Shown here: positions 47,968 through 59,394 of the stretch, in pieces
How positions within the stretch are numbered: the first letter of the stretch is position 1
How the letters are laid out: the number at the start of each line of letters is the position of its first letter
Source of the DNA: Enterobacter sp. RHBSTW-00994
Lineage (GTDB): Bacteria > Pseudomonadota > Gammaproteobacteria > Enterobacterales > Enterobacteriaceae
Reading direction: 5' to 3'
DNA length: 64,000 nucleotides
NCBI RefSeq assembly: GCF_013782625.1
Contig: NZ_CP056199.1
Coordinates: forward strand, 390,588 to 454,587
The notes under the pieces: model-generated
The model's input: only the letters and a program-made list of their open reading frames with translations
Databases searched by the model: none
Told to the model about the DNA's origin: nothing
Program-made: the position numbers and the translations under genes

Positions 47968-48719
47968 ACACGTAAGATCGTGACGCCGTGATCTTCCAGT
48001 TTCTTTAGGATCGCGGGGTCAGCATTTTTGCCGGTGATCACCATATCGATCTGCTCTGCGCGGCTGAAAAGCATTCCGGCACGTTCGCCGACTTTGCTGC
48101 TGTCGACCAGCACAACAAGTTTACCCACAACATTGAGCATATTCTGTTCAGCCATCGCGGTGAGCATATCGGTTTTATACAACCCTTCAGCGGTGAGGCC
48201 CTTGCCGCTGGTAAACATCCAGTGTCCGGCATAAAGGCTGTTTTCGCTGTCCTGAGGACTCAACGTAATTGACTGGCTCTTATTATACTGACCGCCCATG
48301 ATCACGACACTTTCATGTTCTTGATCGATCAAGAAGTTCGCCAGCGGCAAATAATTGGTAATGATTTGCACTGGTCTCCCGCACATTTCCCGACCGAGAA
48401 GAAACGCGGTGGAACCGCAGTTAATGACGACACTCTCACCAGGATTCACCAGTTGCGAGGCTGCTCTGGCGATGCGTACCTTTTCATCATGGTTCTGAGC
48501 CTGATGGATATTCATTGGTGTCCAGCGAGGGCGCTGCTGGCTGATGGCTTCTGCGCCGTTACGAACTTTTTTAAGCTTACCGCTCTCATCCAGTTTATTG
48601 ATGTCACGACGCGCTGTTGCCGGAGAGATCCCTAAGCGTTCGATCACTTGTTCGACGGTGACAAACCCTGTTTGCGCCAGTAGTTCCAGTAAAATTTGAT
48701 GCCGTTGCGCTTCCGTCAT
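47964..48719 (-). CDS. ulaR: UlaR, DeoR-family repressor of ascorbate utilisation
   Basis: A 251-residue DeoR-type repressor. An N-terminal winged helix ([20 protein letters not shown], about 6-25, and [13 protein letters not shown]) precedes a phosphosugar-isomerase-like effector domain, which in E. coli binds L-ascorbate 6-phosphate. It controls divergent ulaG and ulaABCDEF. It is transcribed separately from ulaG, 111 bp away. Confidence 0.95.
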   Translation of the reverse strand: MTEAQRHQILLELLAQTGFVTVEQVIERLGISPATARRDINKLDESGKLKKVRNGAEAISQQRPRWTPMNIHQAQNHDEKVRIARAASQLVNPGESVVINCGSTAFLLGREMCGRPVQIITNYLPLANFLIDQEHESVVIMGGQYNKSQSITLSPQDSENSLYAGHWMFTSGKGLTAEGLYKTDMLTAMAEQNMLNVVGKLVVLVDSSKVGERAGMLFSRAEQIDMVITGKNADPAILKKLEDHGVTILRV

Positions 48720-48830
48720 GAGCTATTCCGATAAAAATTGATTTCAAAAGATGATATTTGAAATAGCATGAAATTACTAAGCAAAATATGAGATCGCCAG
48801 ACACTGAGTCTGGCGATTCCGGGTTCCCTT

Positions 48831-49895
48831 TTACAGGAATGATTTGAACGGCAGGTCAGGTTCAATTGTGAAGCAATCATCGAAACCACGTGGGTAATGG
48901 TATTCGAAATTGTCTTTATCCAGAGGCCAGGTAAATTTCCCGCCAACCTGCCAGATAAAGGGTTTGAAGCCATATTTCAGACGATCTTTTTTCATCTCCC
49001 AGAGCACGCGGATTTCTTGCGGGTCGGCCTGGAAGTTTGACCAGATATCATGATGGAACGGGATCACGACTTTTGTATTCAGAGCTTCTGCCATGCGCAG
49101 CATATCTGCGCTGGTCATCTTGTCGGTAATACCACGCGGGTTTTCCCCGTAAGAGCCCAAAGCAACGTCGATCTGATGCTCATTACCGTGTTTAGCATAG
49201 TAGTTGGAGTAGTGAGAGTCGCCGCTGTGATACAGCGAACCTCCGGGGGTTTTGAACAGGTAGTTCACCGCACGCTCGTCCATGCCATCGGGTAACACAC
49301 CTGCCGCTTTTTGATCTGCGGGGAGTGTAATTAATGCGGTACGGTCAAAAGCATCGAGAGCATGAATTTCGGTATCCTTAATTCTTACCACATCACCGGG
49401 TTTCATCACTATGCAGCGTTCTTTCGGCACGCCCCAACCGATCCACAAGTCAACACACGTTTGCGGCCCAATAAAGGGAATATCGTCGGCACAGTTCTGC
49501 ATGACTGCCGCCGCAACGTTCACATCGATATGATCATTGTGATCATGAGTTGAAAGCACGGCATCAATCTGGCGAATCGCAAAGGGATCAAGGACAAATG
49601 GAGTGGTACGTAAGTTCGGCTGAAGTTTTTCAACACCCGCCATGCGCTGCATTTGGTGGCCTTTTTTCATCAATGGGTTGCCGTGACTTTGCTTGCCAGT
49701 TCCACACCAGAAATCCACACAGATATTGGCTCCACCCTCAGACTTCAGCCAGATCCCGGTACAGCCGAGCCACCACATGGCGAACGTACCTGGTGCGACC
49801 TGCTCCTGTTCAATTTCTTCGTTTAGCCAGCTGCCCCATTCAGGAAAGGTGCTCAGAATCCAGGATTCACGGGTGATTGTGTTCACTTTACTCAT
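48831..49895 (-). CDS. ulaG: L-ascorbate-6-phosphate lactonase UlaG
   Basis: A cytoplasmic metallo-beta-lactamase-fold hydrolase of 354 residues that opens L-ascorbate 6-phosphate to 3-keto-L-gulonate 6-phosphate. The metal motif is THDHNDHID, with later ligands in [13 protein letters not shown] and the C-terminal FHHDIWSNF. It diverges from ulaA across the operator region. Confidence 0.96.
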   Translation of the reverse strand: MSKVNTITRESWILSTFPEWGSWLNEEIEQEQVAPGTFAMWWLGCTGIWLKSEGGANICVDFWCGTGKQSHGNPLMKKGHQMQRMAGVEKLQPNLRTTPFVLDPFAIRQIDAVLSTHDHNDHIDVNVAAAVMQNCADDIPFIGPQTCVDLWIGWGVPKERCIVMKPGDVVRIKDTEIHALDAFDRTALITLPADQKAAGVLPDGMDERAVNYLFKTPGGSLYHSGDSHYSNYYAKHGNEHQIDVALGSYGENPRGITDKMTSADMLRMAEALNTKVVIPFHHDIWSNFQADPQEIRVLWEMKKDRLKYGFKPFIWQVGGKFTWPLDKDNFEYHYPRGFDDCFTIEPDLPFKSFL

Positions 49896-51655
<1,760 letters not shown>

Positions 51656-51667
51656 GGAGTTTAGATT

Positions 51668-51973
51668 ATGACCGTACGTATCCTGGCAGTGTGTGGCAAT
51701 GGGCAAGGGAGTTCCATGATCATGAAGATGAAAGTGGACCAGTTTTTAACCCAGTCAAATATTGACCACACGGTGAATAGCTGCGCGGTGGGCGAATACA
51801 AGAGCGAGCTGAGCGGAGCGGACATTATCATTGCGTCTACCCATATCGCTGGTGAGATCACTGTCTCGGGAAATAAATATGTGGTTGGCGTACGCAATAT
51901 GCTGTCTCCGGCTGATTTTGGTCCAAAACTGCTGGAAGTGATCAAAGAGCATTTCCCTCAGGACGTGAAGTAA
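51668..51973 (+). CDS. ulaB: Ascorbate PTS EIIB component UlaB
   Basis: A 101-residue phosphocarrier. The phosphorylated cysteine is Cys9 in [12 protein letters not shown]. It passes phosphate from UlaC to ascorbate in UlaA. It lies 12 bp after ulaA and 9 bp before ulaC. Confidence 0.96.
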   Translation: MTVRILAVCGNGQGSSMIMKMKVDQFLTQSNIDHTVNSCAVGEYKSELSGADIIIASTHIAGEITVSGNKYVVGVRNMLSPADFGPKLLEVIKEHFPQDVK

Positions 51974-51982
51974 GGGAGTCAT

Positions 51983-52450
51983 ATGAAATTACGTGATTCA
52001 CTGGTGGAAAATAACGCCATCCTTTTACACGCTGAGGCCAGCACCTGGCAGGACGCCGTAAAACTGGGTGTTGATCTATTAGTTAAGGCTGACGTTGTTG
52101 AGCCGCGCTACTACCAGGCCATTCTTGATGGTGTTGAACAGCATGGGCCCTACTTTGTGATTGCCCCTGGGTTGGCAATGCCACATGGACGCCCGGAAGA
52201 GGGCGTCAAGAAAACCGGTTTTGCGCTGGTAACGTTGAAAACGCCTCTGGTCTTCAACCATGAGGATAATGACCCGGTTGATATTCTGATTACGATGGCG
52301 GCCGTTGATGCCAATACCCACCAGGAAGTGGGCATCATGCAGATCGTTAATTTGTTTGATGACGAAGCGAATTTTGACCGTTTACGCGCCTGCCGTACCG
52401 AGCAGGAAGTGCTGGATTTAATTGATCACGCCACTGCGGCGGCTGTTTAA
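51983..52450 (+). CDS. ulaC: Ascorbate PTS EIIA component UlaC
   Basis: A 155-residue EIIA of the mannitol-fructose type. The phosphorylated histidine is His68 in [12 protein letters not shown]. It completes the ascorbate PTS with UlaA and UlaB. Confidence 0.96.
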   Translation: MKLRDSLVENNAILLHAEASTWQDAVKLGVDLLVKADVVEPRYYQAILDGVEQHGPYFVIAPGLAMPHGRPEEGVKKTGFALVTLKTPLVFNHEDNDPVDILITMAAVDANTHQEVGIMQIVNLFDDEANFDRLRACRTEQEVLDLIDHATAAAV

Positions 52451-52463
52451 AAGGAACTCAAAA

Positions 52464-53114
52464 ATGTCATTACCAATGTTGCAGGTCGCTTTGGACAATC
52501 AAACCCTGTCCCATGCTTACGAAACGACACGTCTGATTGCTGAAGAAGTGGATATCATCGAAGTGGGTACAATCCTTTGCGTGGGGGAGGGGGTTCGTGC
52601 TGTGCGTGACCTGAAAGCGCTCTATCCGCATAAAATTGTCCTCGCAGATGCCAAGATTGCCGATGCAGGTAAAATTCTCTCCCGTATGTGCTTCGAAGCG
52701 AATGCCGACTGGGTCACGGTGATCTGCTGTGCAGATATCAACACGGCCAAAGGTGCGCTGGATGTGGCCAGAGAGTTTAACGGTGATGTACAGATTGAAC
52801 TGACGGGCTTCTGGACATGGGAGCAGGCGCAAGAGTGGCGCGATGCAGGCATACAGCAGGTGGTGTATCACCGCAGTCGTGATGCTCAGGCTGCGGGTGT
52901 GGCATGGGGGGAGGCGGATATCAGTGCCATAAAACGTCTGGCTGATATGGGCTTTAAAGTGACGGTGACCGGTGGCCTGGCCCTGGAAGATCTGCCGCTG
53001 TTCCAGGGCATTCCCATTCACGTCTTTATTGCGGGTCGTAGCATCCGTGATGCCGCGTCTCCAGTTGAGGCTGCACGCCAGTTCAAACGCTCCATAGCTC
53101 AATTATGGGGATAA
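52464..53114 (+). CDS. ulaD: 3-keto-L-gulonate-6-phosphate decarboxylase UlaD
   Basis: A TIM-barrel enzyme of the OMP-decarboxylase suprafamily that yields L-xylulose 5-phosphate and carbon dioxide. The signature D62-x-K64-x-x-D67 is present in ADAKIADAG. The ATG at 52464 follows AAAAGGAAC and gives the standard 216 residues ([15 protein letters not shown]); codons upstream belong to the ulaC 3' end. Confidence 0.96.
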   Translation: MSLPMLQVALDNQTLSHAYETTRLIAEEVDIIEVGTILCVGEGVRAVRDLKALYPHKIVLADAKIADAGKILSRMCFEANADWVTVICCADINTAKGALDVAREFNGDVQIELTGFWTWEQAQEWRDAGIQQVVYHRSRDAQAAGVAWGEADISAIKRLADMGFKVTVTGGLALEDLPLFQGIPIHVFIAGRSIRDAASPVEAARQFKRSIAQLWG

Positions 53115-53123
53115 GGAGCGGAT

Positions 53124-53984
53124 ATGCTGTCTAAACAGGTTCCGCTTGGCATTTATGAAAAGGCACTCCCTGCGGGGGAGTGCTGGCTGGAGCGGTTGCA
53201 ACTGGCAAAAACACTGGGATTCGATTTTGTCGAAATGTCAGTGGATGAGACCGACGAGCGCCTTTCTCGCCTGGACTGGAGCCGTGAACAGCGCCTGGCG
53301 CTGGTGAGCGCGGTCGCTGAAACGGGCGTGCGTGTGCCTTCTATGTGTCTGAGCGCGCACCGTCGTTTCCCGCTAGGCAGCGAAGATGACGCCGTGCGTG
53401 TGCAGGGGCTGGAGATCATGCGTAAAGCCATTCGGTTTGCACAGGATGTGGGTATTCGCGTGATCCAGCTTGCGGGTTATGACGTTTACTATCAGGAAGC
53501 CAATGATGAAACGCGGCGTCGTTTTCGTGACGGCCTGAAAGAAAGCGTCGAAATGGCCAGCCGTGCTCAAGTAACGCTGGCGATGGAAATCATGGATTAT
53601 CCACTGATGAACTCCATCAGCAAGGCACTGGGTTATGCCCATTATCTGAATAATCCATGGTTCCAGCTCTACCCGGATATAGGCAACTTGTCAGCGTGGG
53701 ATAATGACGTACAGATGGAATTGCAGGCGGGAATAGGGCATATCGTTGCGGTTCATGTAAAAGACACTAAACCGGGCGTCTTCAAGAACGTACCGTTCGG
53801 CGAAGGCGTTGTTGATTTCGAGCGTTGTTTTGAGACACTCAAACAGACGGGTTATTGCGGACCATATCTTATCGAGATGTGGAGCGAAACGTCGGACGAT
53901 CCGGCTAAAGAAGTGGCACAAGCACGCGACTGGGTACGCGAGCGCATGGCGCGGGTAGGGTTAGTGGAGGCCGAACATGCTTAA
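53124..53984 (+). CDS. ulaE: L-xylulose-5-phosphate 3-epimerase UlaE
   Basis: A 286-residue xylose-isomerase-like TIM barrel that interconverts L-xylulose 5-phosphate and L-ribulose 5-phosphate. Metal-ligand segments include [22 protein letters not shown] and HVKDTKPG. It overlaps ulaF by 8 bp. It belongs to the same superfamily as the partial protein at the right edge of the window. Confidence 0.95.
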   Translation: MLSKQVPLGIYEKALPAGECWLERLQLAKTLGFDFVEMSVDETDERLSRLDWSREQRLALVSAVAETGVRVPSMCLSAHRRFPLGSEDDAVRVQGLEIMRKAIRFAQDVGIRVIQLAGYDVYYQEANDETRRRFRDGLKESVEMASRAQVTLAMEIMDYPLMNSISKALGYAHYLNNPWFQLYPDIGNLSAWDNDVQMELQAGIGHIVAVHVKDTKPGVFKNVPFGEGVVDFERCFETLKQTGYCGPYLIEMWSETSDDPAKEVAQARDWVRERMARVGLVEAEHA

Positions 53985-54663
53985 GCTTAAGAAGCAGGTT
54001 TTTGAAGCTAATATGGATCTACCGCGTTACGGCCTGGTGACCTTCACCTGGGGCAACGTGAGTGCTATTGACCGTGAGCAGGGGCTGGTGGTGATTAAGC
54101 CGAGTGGTGTGGTTTATGACACGATGACAGCCGACGACATGGTGGTGGTTGATCTCGACGGAAATGTGGTCGACGGAAAATGGCGGCCATCATCGGATAC
54201 GGCAACCCATCTGGCGCTCTATCGCCGTTATCCCTCACTCGGTGGCGTTGTCCATACGCACTCAACACATGCCACTGCGTGGGCACAGGCGGGGCTACCG
54301 ATCCCAGCATTGGGGACAACACATGCAGATTACTTTTTCGGTGATATCCCTTGCACGCGAGCCTTAACTCAGGCAGAGGTGCAGGATGGGTACGAGCTCA
54401 ATACCGGCAAGGTGATTATCGAAACACTGGGCGATTGTGAGCCGCTGCATACGCCAGGGATAGTGGTCTGGCAACATGGTCCTTTCACCTGGGGAAACGA
54501 TGCGCATGACGCTGTGCATAATGCGGTAGTGATGGAAGAAGTGGCGAGAATGGCATGGATAGCCCGCAGCATTAACCCTCATCTTCAGGGGATTGATGAC
54601 TACCTGATGAATAAGCATTTCCAGCGTAAGCATGGCCCTGATGCGTATTACGGGCAGAAGTAA
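53977..54663 (+). CDS. ulaF: L-ribulose-5-phosphate 4-epimerase UlaF
   Basis: A class II aldolase-like zinc enzyme of 228 residues, paralogous to AraD. It forms D-xylulose 5-phosphate, which enters the pentose phosphate pathway. Zinc ligands His93 and His95 lie in [12 protein letters not shown]. It is last gene of the ula operon. Confidence 0.96.
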   Translation: MLKLKKQVFEANMDLPRYGLVTFTWGNVSAIDREQGLVVIKPSGVVYDTMTADDMVVVDLDGNVVDGKWRPSSDTATHLALYRRYPSLGGVVHTHSTHATAWAQAGLPIPALGTTHADYFFGDIPCTRALTQAEVQDGYELNTGKVIIETLGDCEPLHTPGIVVWQHGPFTWGNDAHDAVHNAVVMEEVARMAWIARSINPHLQGIDDYLMNKHFQRKHGPDAYYGQK

Positions 54664-54669
54664 ATAAGT

Positions 54670-54713
54670 GCTCTGGAATACCGAAACAGTTGTAACCGGT
54701 GGTATTTCAGAGC
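54670..54713 (+). terminator. Long stem-loop after ulaF
   Basis: GCTCTGGAATACC pairs with GGTATTTCAGAGC over 13 bp with one G-T wobble. It starts 7 bp after the ulaF stop but lacks a T-run. Confidence 0.6.
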
Positions 54714-54729
54714 CATTTACTAAAAAAAA

Positions 54730-54746
54730 GCCCCCGGACAGGGGGC
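54730..54746 (-). terminator. Terminator of yjfY
   Basis: The GCCCCC/GGGGGC stem with a 5-nt loop is followed by eight T on the minus strand, downstream of yjfY. Confidence 0.85.
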
Positions 54747-54803
54747 AAGTCAAACTATGGCTATCTTTTATTTGTTGGCTTTCCTGGTGCTAGCGTTAAA
54801 GCG

Positions 54804-55079
54804 TTATCTGTAAATATCTGCACTTGCATGCATATTTCCGTTGCTACCAGGCTCACGCATCAACATCACGTGATAGTAATTTGCGCCCTGGGCATCGGCT
54901 TCTTCATTAATTGCCTGATCTGCTTCACTTTCTGTGGCGAAATTGTGATTGATGTAGATTACGCCTAAGCTTTGCACATCATCCATGTTTCTGGCCTGTC
55001 GGCCGTCGATCTTAATGGCTGCCATCGCGTTTGCACTAAGCAAAAGCACAGCCAAAATGGCGATTGCGATTTTTTTCAT
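54804..55079 (-). CDS. yjfY: YhcN/DUF1471-family periplasmic protein YjfY
   Basis: A 91-residue secreted protein of unknown function, the third DUF1471 member in this window. The signal peptide MKKIAIAILAVLLLSANAMA is followed by the family domain (QSLGVIYINHNFATESEADQA, in part, and ASADIYR at the C-terminus). A terminator lies about 60 bp beyond its stop. Confidence 0.9.
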   Translation of the reverse strand: MKKIAIAILAVLLLSANAMAAIKIDGRQARNMDDVQSLGVIYINHNFATESEADQAINEEADAQGANYYHVMLMREPGSNGNMHASADIYR

Positions 55080-55294
55080 GATATGTGCTCCACGACTGTG
55101 TGCTGTATGACGGTTGATATCTCTCCTTCTGCCTTCGGATGACCTCTGATTAAAGTGTAATGGCTTATCTCATGGACAATGGTGACCATTTCTGATGCTG
55201 TTGTTCAAAAAAACAACGCTTACTGATGTGATTAATTTTAAATCATCCACTTAGTTGAGTTTTGCGCTTTGTGCGAATTATTTGTGCAATCAGC

Positions 55295-55323
55295 TTGAGT
55301 TTCCGTGGCGGCGCAATTAGAAT
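55295..55323 (+). promoter_or_regulatory. Promoter of rpsF-priB-rpsR-rplI
   Basis: TTGAGT (55295-55300), a 17-bp spacer and TAGAAT (55318-55323) are followed by a GACGCG discriminator. It gives a leader of about 90 nt before rpsF. Confidence 0.7.
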
Positions 55324-55362
55324 GACGCGTCAATTTTTCGGCCGACCTTTAACACGTTCCTT

Positions 55363-55397
55363 GCCTCCACGGGCCTCGGCTGACCCAGACAGGAGGC
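55363..55397 (+). ncRNA. Candidate S6:S18 autoregulatory mRNA leader
   Basis: GCCTCC and GGAGGC close a hairpin of about 35 nt just upstream of the rpsF ribosome site. Its position and inner GGG/CCC pairing fit the published leader bound by the S6:S18 protein complex. The key CCG contact was not verified. Confidence 0.45.
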
Positions 55398-55404
55398 TGA
55401 ATAA

Positions 55405-55818
<414 letters not shown>

Positions 55819-55824
55819 TTTCTG

Positions 55825-56371
<547 letters not shown>

Positions 56372-56398
56372 TCGGCCGCTGTCTATTAACGACTTTAA

Positions 56399-56860
<462 letters not shown>

Positions 56861-56883
56861 TTTTCACTCTGCTCACGTCGAAG

Positions 56884-56902
56884 CGCCGGCCTTGTGTCGG
56901 CG
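56884..56902 (+). terminator. Terminator of the rpsF operon
   Basis: The CGCCG/CGGCG stem with a 9-nt loop is followed by TTTTGCTTTT, 23 bp after the rplI stop. It also marks the end of the conserved E. coli-like gene order. Confidence 0.75.
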
Positions 56903-57011
56903 TTTTGCTTTTCAGCGCTCCCAGAAACCTTCTTTTCTTCTTGTATGGTAGCTATTCCTGGCGCATTCTTTGATAATAAATTGAAACGCAATTTTATCTT
57001 TGAGATTTGCC

Positions 57012-57950
57012 ATGGATACCGCTCTACCCACGCCTGTCTTTGCCCGTAAAAATGTGGCTTATGCCTGCGCTACGCTCTGTTGTCTGCTTTGGGGAAGCTC
57101 TTACCCGGCGATAAAAAGTGGCTATGAACTCTTTCATATCGCGACGGATGACATTCCATCAAAAGTGGTTTTTGCCGGATACCGCTTTCTTTTCGCAGGG
57201 GGATTATTGTTGCTCTTTGCACTCGTACAGCGCAAACCCATCGCCAGACTAACGGTCTCACAGTTCGGTCAACTCACGATCCTCGGCGTGACACAAACAA
57301 CAATCCAGTACACCTTCTTTTATATCGGGCTGGCTTATACAACGGGCGTCAATGGCTCGATTATGAATGCCACAGGAACATTCTTCAGCGTGCTGCTGGC
57401 GCACTTTATCTACCACAATGACAAGCTCAGCTATAACAAAGCGCTGGGTTGTATCCTGGGATTTGTGGGGGTCATGCTGGTGAACTTCCACAGTGGGTTG
57501 AGTGAGTTCAGGTTTGTCTGGAAGGGGGATGGATTTGTGGTTCTTGCGGCGTTTATTCTTTCTGCCGCAACGCTCTACGGGAAACGCATCTCCCAGACGG
57601 TCGATCCTACAGTCATGACTGGCTGGCAACTGGCCATTGGTGGTGCTGTTCTGGTGGCGGGGGGCTATATGACGGGGGGAACGCTGGAGGTACACAGCTA
57701 CAACGCTGTGGCAATCCTTGGCTATTTGACGCTTCTTTCATCTGTCGCCTTCGCTTTGTGGAGCGTGCTACTGAAAGTGAACCGCGTCAGTATGATTGCT
57801 CCGTTTAACTTTGTCGTACCTGTTGCGGGTACTGTCCTTTCCGCTATTTTCCTTGGCGAGAATATTCTGGATATCAAATATGCCGTGGCGCTGGTGCTGG
57901 TCTGCTCGGGGATTTGGTGGGTGAACAAGAGTGTGAAAAATAATCAATAG
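57012..57950 (+). CDS. EamA-family (DMT superfamily) transporter
   Basis: A 312-residue inner-membrane exporter-type protein with about ten hydrophobic helices in two EamA repeats (about 20-155 and 165-305). The repeats begin CCLLWGSSYPAIKSGYE and VLAAFILSAATLYGKR. Relatives include YdcZ/RhtA-like metabolite exporters; the substrate is unknown. The ATG at 57012 is chosen over a TTG 12 bp upstream. It is convergent with the ExuT-like transporter. E. coli has no equivalent after rplI. Confidence 0.85.
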   Translation: MDTALPTPVFARKNVAYACATLCCLLWGSSYPAIKSGYELFHIATDDIPSKVVFAGYRFLFAGGLLLLFALVQRKPIARLTVSQFGQLTILGVTQTTIQYTFFYIGLAYTTGVNGSIMNATGTFFSVLLAHFIYHNDKLSYNKALGCILGFVGVMLVNFHSGLSEFRFVWKGDGFVVLAAFILSAATLYGKRISQTVDPTVMTGWQLAIGGAVLVAGGYMTGGTLEVHSYNAVAILGYLTLLSSVAFALWSVLLKVNRVSMIAPFNFVVPVAGTVLSAIFLGENILDIKYAVALVLVCSGIWWVNKSVKNNQ

Positions 57951-57981
57951 CAGACACTATAAACTGAATTACAGTGTCTGC
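57950..57981. terminator. Stem-loop between the two transporters
   Basis: GCAGACACT/AGTGTCTGC forms a perfect 9-bp stem with a 14-nt loop, in the 42-bp gap between convergent genes. It probably ends transcription in both directions, though no T-run is present. Confidence 0.6.
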
Positions 57982-57992
57982 ATGGAGATCCT

Positions 57993-59270
57993 TTAACAGG
58001 CTGCTAGCTTGCCTTCACTTGCGACATCGTTTTCCCGGATTAGAATCCATAATGCCAGTGCGCCAAGAATGTCAAAGAAAGCGAGTGCAATGAAGAACGG
58101 TGCAAACCCAATAATGCTGACAAATGCGCCAATGAATAAGTTAAAGATTAGCTGCCCTGTCCATGCGCAGGCTCCCGCCATGCCAACGGCGGTAGCCACT
58201 TCATCCTTCTTAAAGAGATCACCACCCAGTGTGGCCGCCACAGTGGAAAGCATCTGATGAGAGAATGCGCCGATGCTGATCAGTAACACCGCGATATAGG
58301 GATTTTCGACGATACTGACCAGACCGATGGTCATCATAATGACAGCCGCAATGCTGAAGGTAATGCGTCTGGAGTTAATCAGGTTTATACCGCGGTCATG
58401 GAAAAACTTCGCAACAAAGCCGCTGGCAAGACAGCCAAGATCGCCGAGTAAGAAAGGCAGCCAGACGAACATGGCAATCTCTTTTAAGCTAAAATGAAGT
58501 GTTTCAACGAAAAATATAGGAACCCAGAAGTTGATTGTCCCCCATGCTGGATCAGCCAGAAAACGGGCAATACCAATACCCCAGAAATTACGTTGTTTGA
58601 GAATATTTTTGACAGATGTTTTTTCTTTTTTATCCGTTTTTAAATATTGCTCCTGCCCCGATTCAATATATTCACGCTCTTCCTTAGATAATCGTGACGC
58701 ATCTTTGGGGTCTTTATATAAAAAGAACCATAACAATGCCGCTATTAGCGCCAGACTACCTGAGACCAGAAACGCAAATTGCCAGCTATGAAACATAATA
58801 CACCAGGCAATCAATGGCGGTGCTAACATCGCACCCAGCGACGTCCCCATATTAAATACACCAGTGGCAATTCCGCGCTCTTTAGCTGGAAACCAGATTG
58901 ATGCCGTCTTAACACCCGCAGGAATGGCGGAGGCTTCACTGAAACCCATGAGTGCACGCATAAATGCCAGTCCCTGCCAACTGCCTGTAAGCGCATGCCC
59001 CATCGTCGCGAGCCCCCAGATTGCGGCACAAATGGCAAAGCTGAGTTTTAAACCGACGGTATCAATAAAGAAGCCCATCACGGGTTGACCTAACGTATAA
59101 GCGAACTGGAACGCACTGACAATCCAGGAATAGTGTTCCTTCGTTATGCCGGTGGTTTCCATAATTGTAGGTGCAGCAATCCCTAAAGCAGTTCTATCCA
59201 GATAGTTAATAACAGTAATAAAACATACGAGTGCAATCATATGCCATCGGTAGTTTTTTATTTTTTTCAT
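57993..59270 (-). CDS. MFS transporter, anion:cation symporter family, ExuT-like
   Basis: A 425-residue major facilitator with about twelve helices. It aligns well from memory with the hexuronate transporter ExuT: MKKIKNYRWHMIALVCFITV at the start, IPAGVKTASIWFPAKERGIA, and FWGIGIARFLADPAWGTINFW in part. Substrates of this family are sugar acids and related organic anions. It lies 124 bp downstream of the flavoprotein gene on the same strand, so it may be the last gene of the catabolic operon or a separate unit. The precise substrate is unknown. Confidence 0.88.
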   Translation of the reverse strand: MKKIKNYRWHMIALVCFITVINYLDRTALGIAAPTIMETTGITKEHYSWIVSAFQFAYTLGQPVMGFFIDTVGLKLSFAICAAIWGLATMGHALTGSWQGLAFMRALMGFSEASAIPAGVKTASIWFPAKERGIATGVFNMGTSLGAMLAPPLIAWCIMFHSWQFAFLVSGSLALIAALLWFFLYKDPKDASRLSKEEREYIESGQEQYLKTDKKEKTSVKNILKQRNFWGIGIARFLADPAWGTINFWVPIFFVETLHFSLKEIAMFVWLPFLLGDLGCLASGFVAKFFHDRGINLINSRRITFSIAAVIMMTIGLVSIVENPYIAVLLISIGAFSHQMLSTVAATLGGDLFKKDEVATAVGMAGACAWTGQLIFNLFIGAFVSIIGFAPFFIALAFFDILGALALWILIRENDVASEGKLAAC

Positions 59271-59330
59271 AATTAAACCCTTTAATTTATGACGGTGGTA
59301 ATTTATTAAACGTGTGATTTAATATTATTG

Positions 59331-59371
59331 CGGTAACGGAAATGGGTACTCCTTGCCACCGAATGTTACCG
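59331..59371 (-). other. Hairpin in the gap before the ExuT-like gene
   Basis: CGGTAAC and GTTACCG can pair across a 27-nt loop. The surrounding 124 bp are AT-rich. It could be a weak terminator or processing site between the flavoprotein and transporter genes. Confidence 0.35.
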
Positions 59372-59394
59372 ACTTAATTGTTGAGGTAAGTTAT

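Noticed and set aside
53124-53984. UlaE as a recent paralogue of the right-edge TIM-barrel protein
   Set aside because: They share only the superfamily; the visible C-termini are not similar enough to claim duplication.
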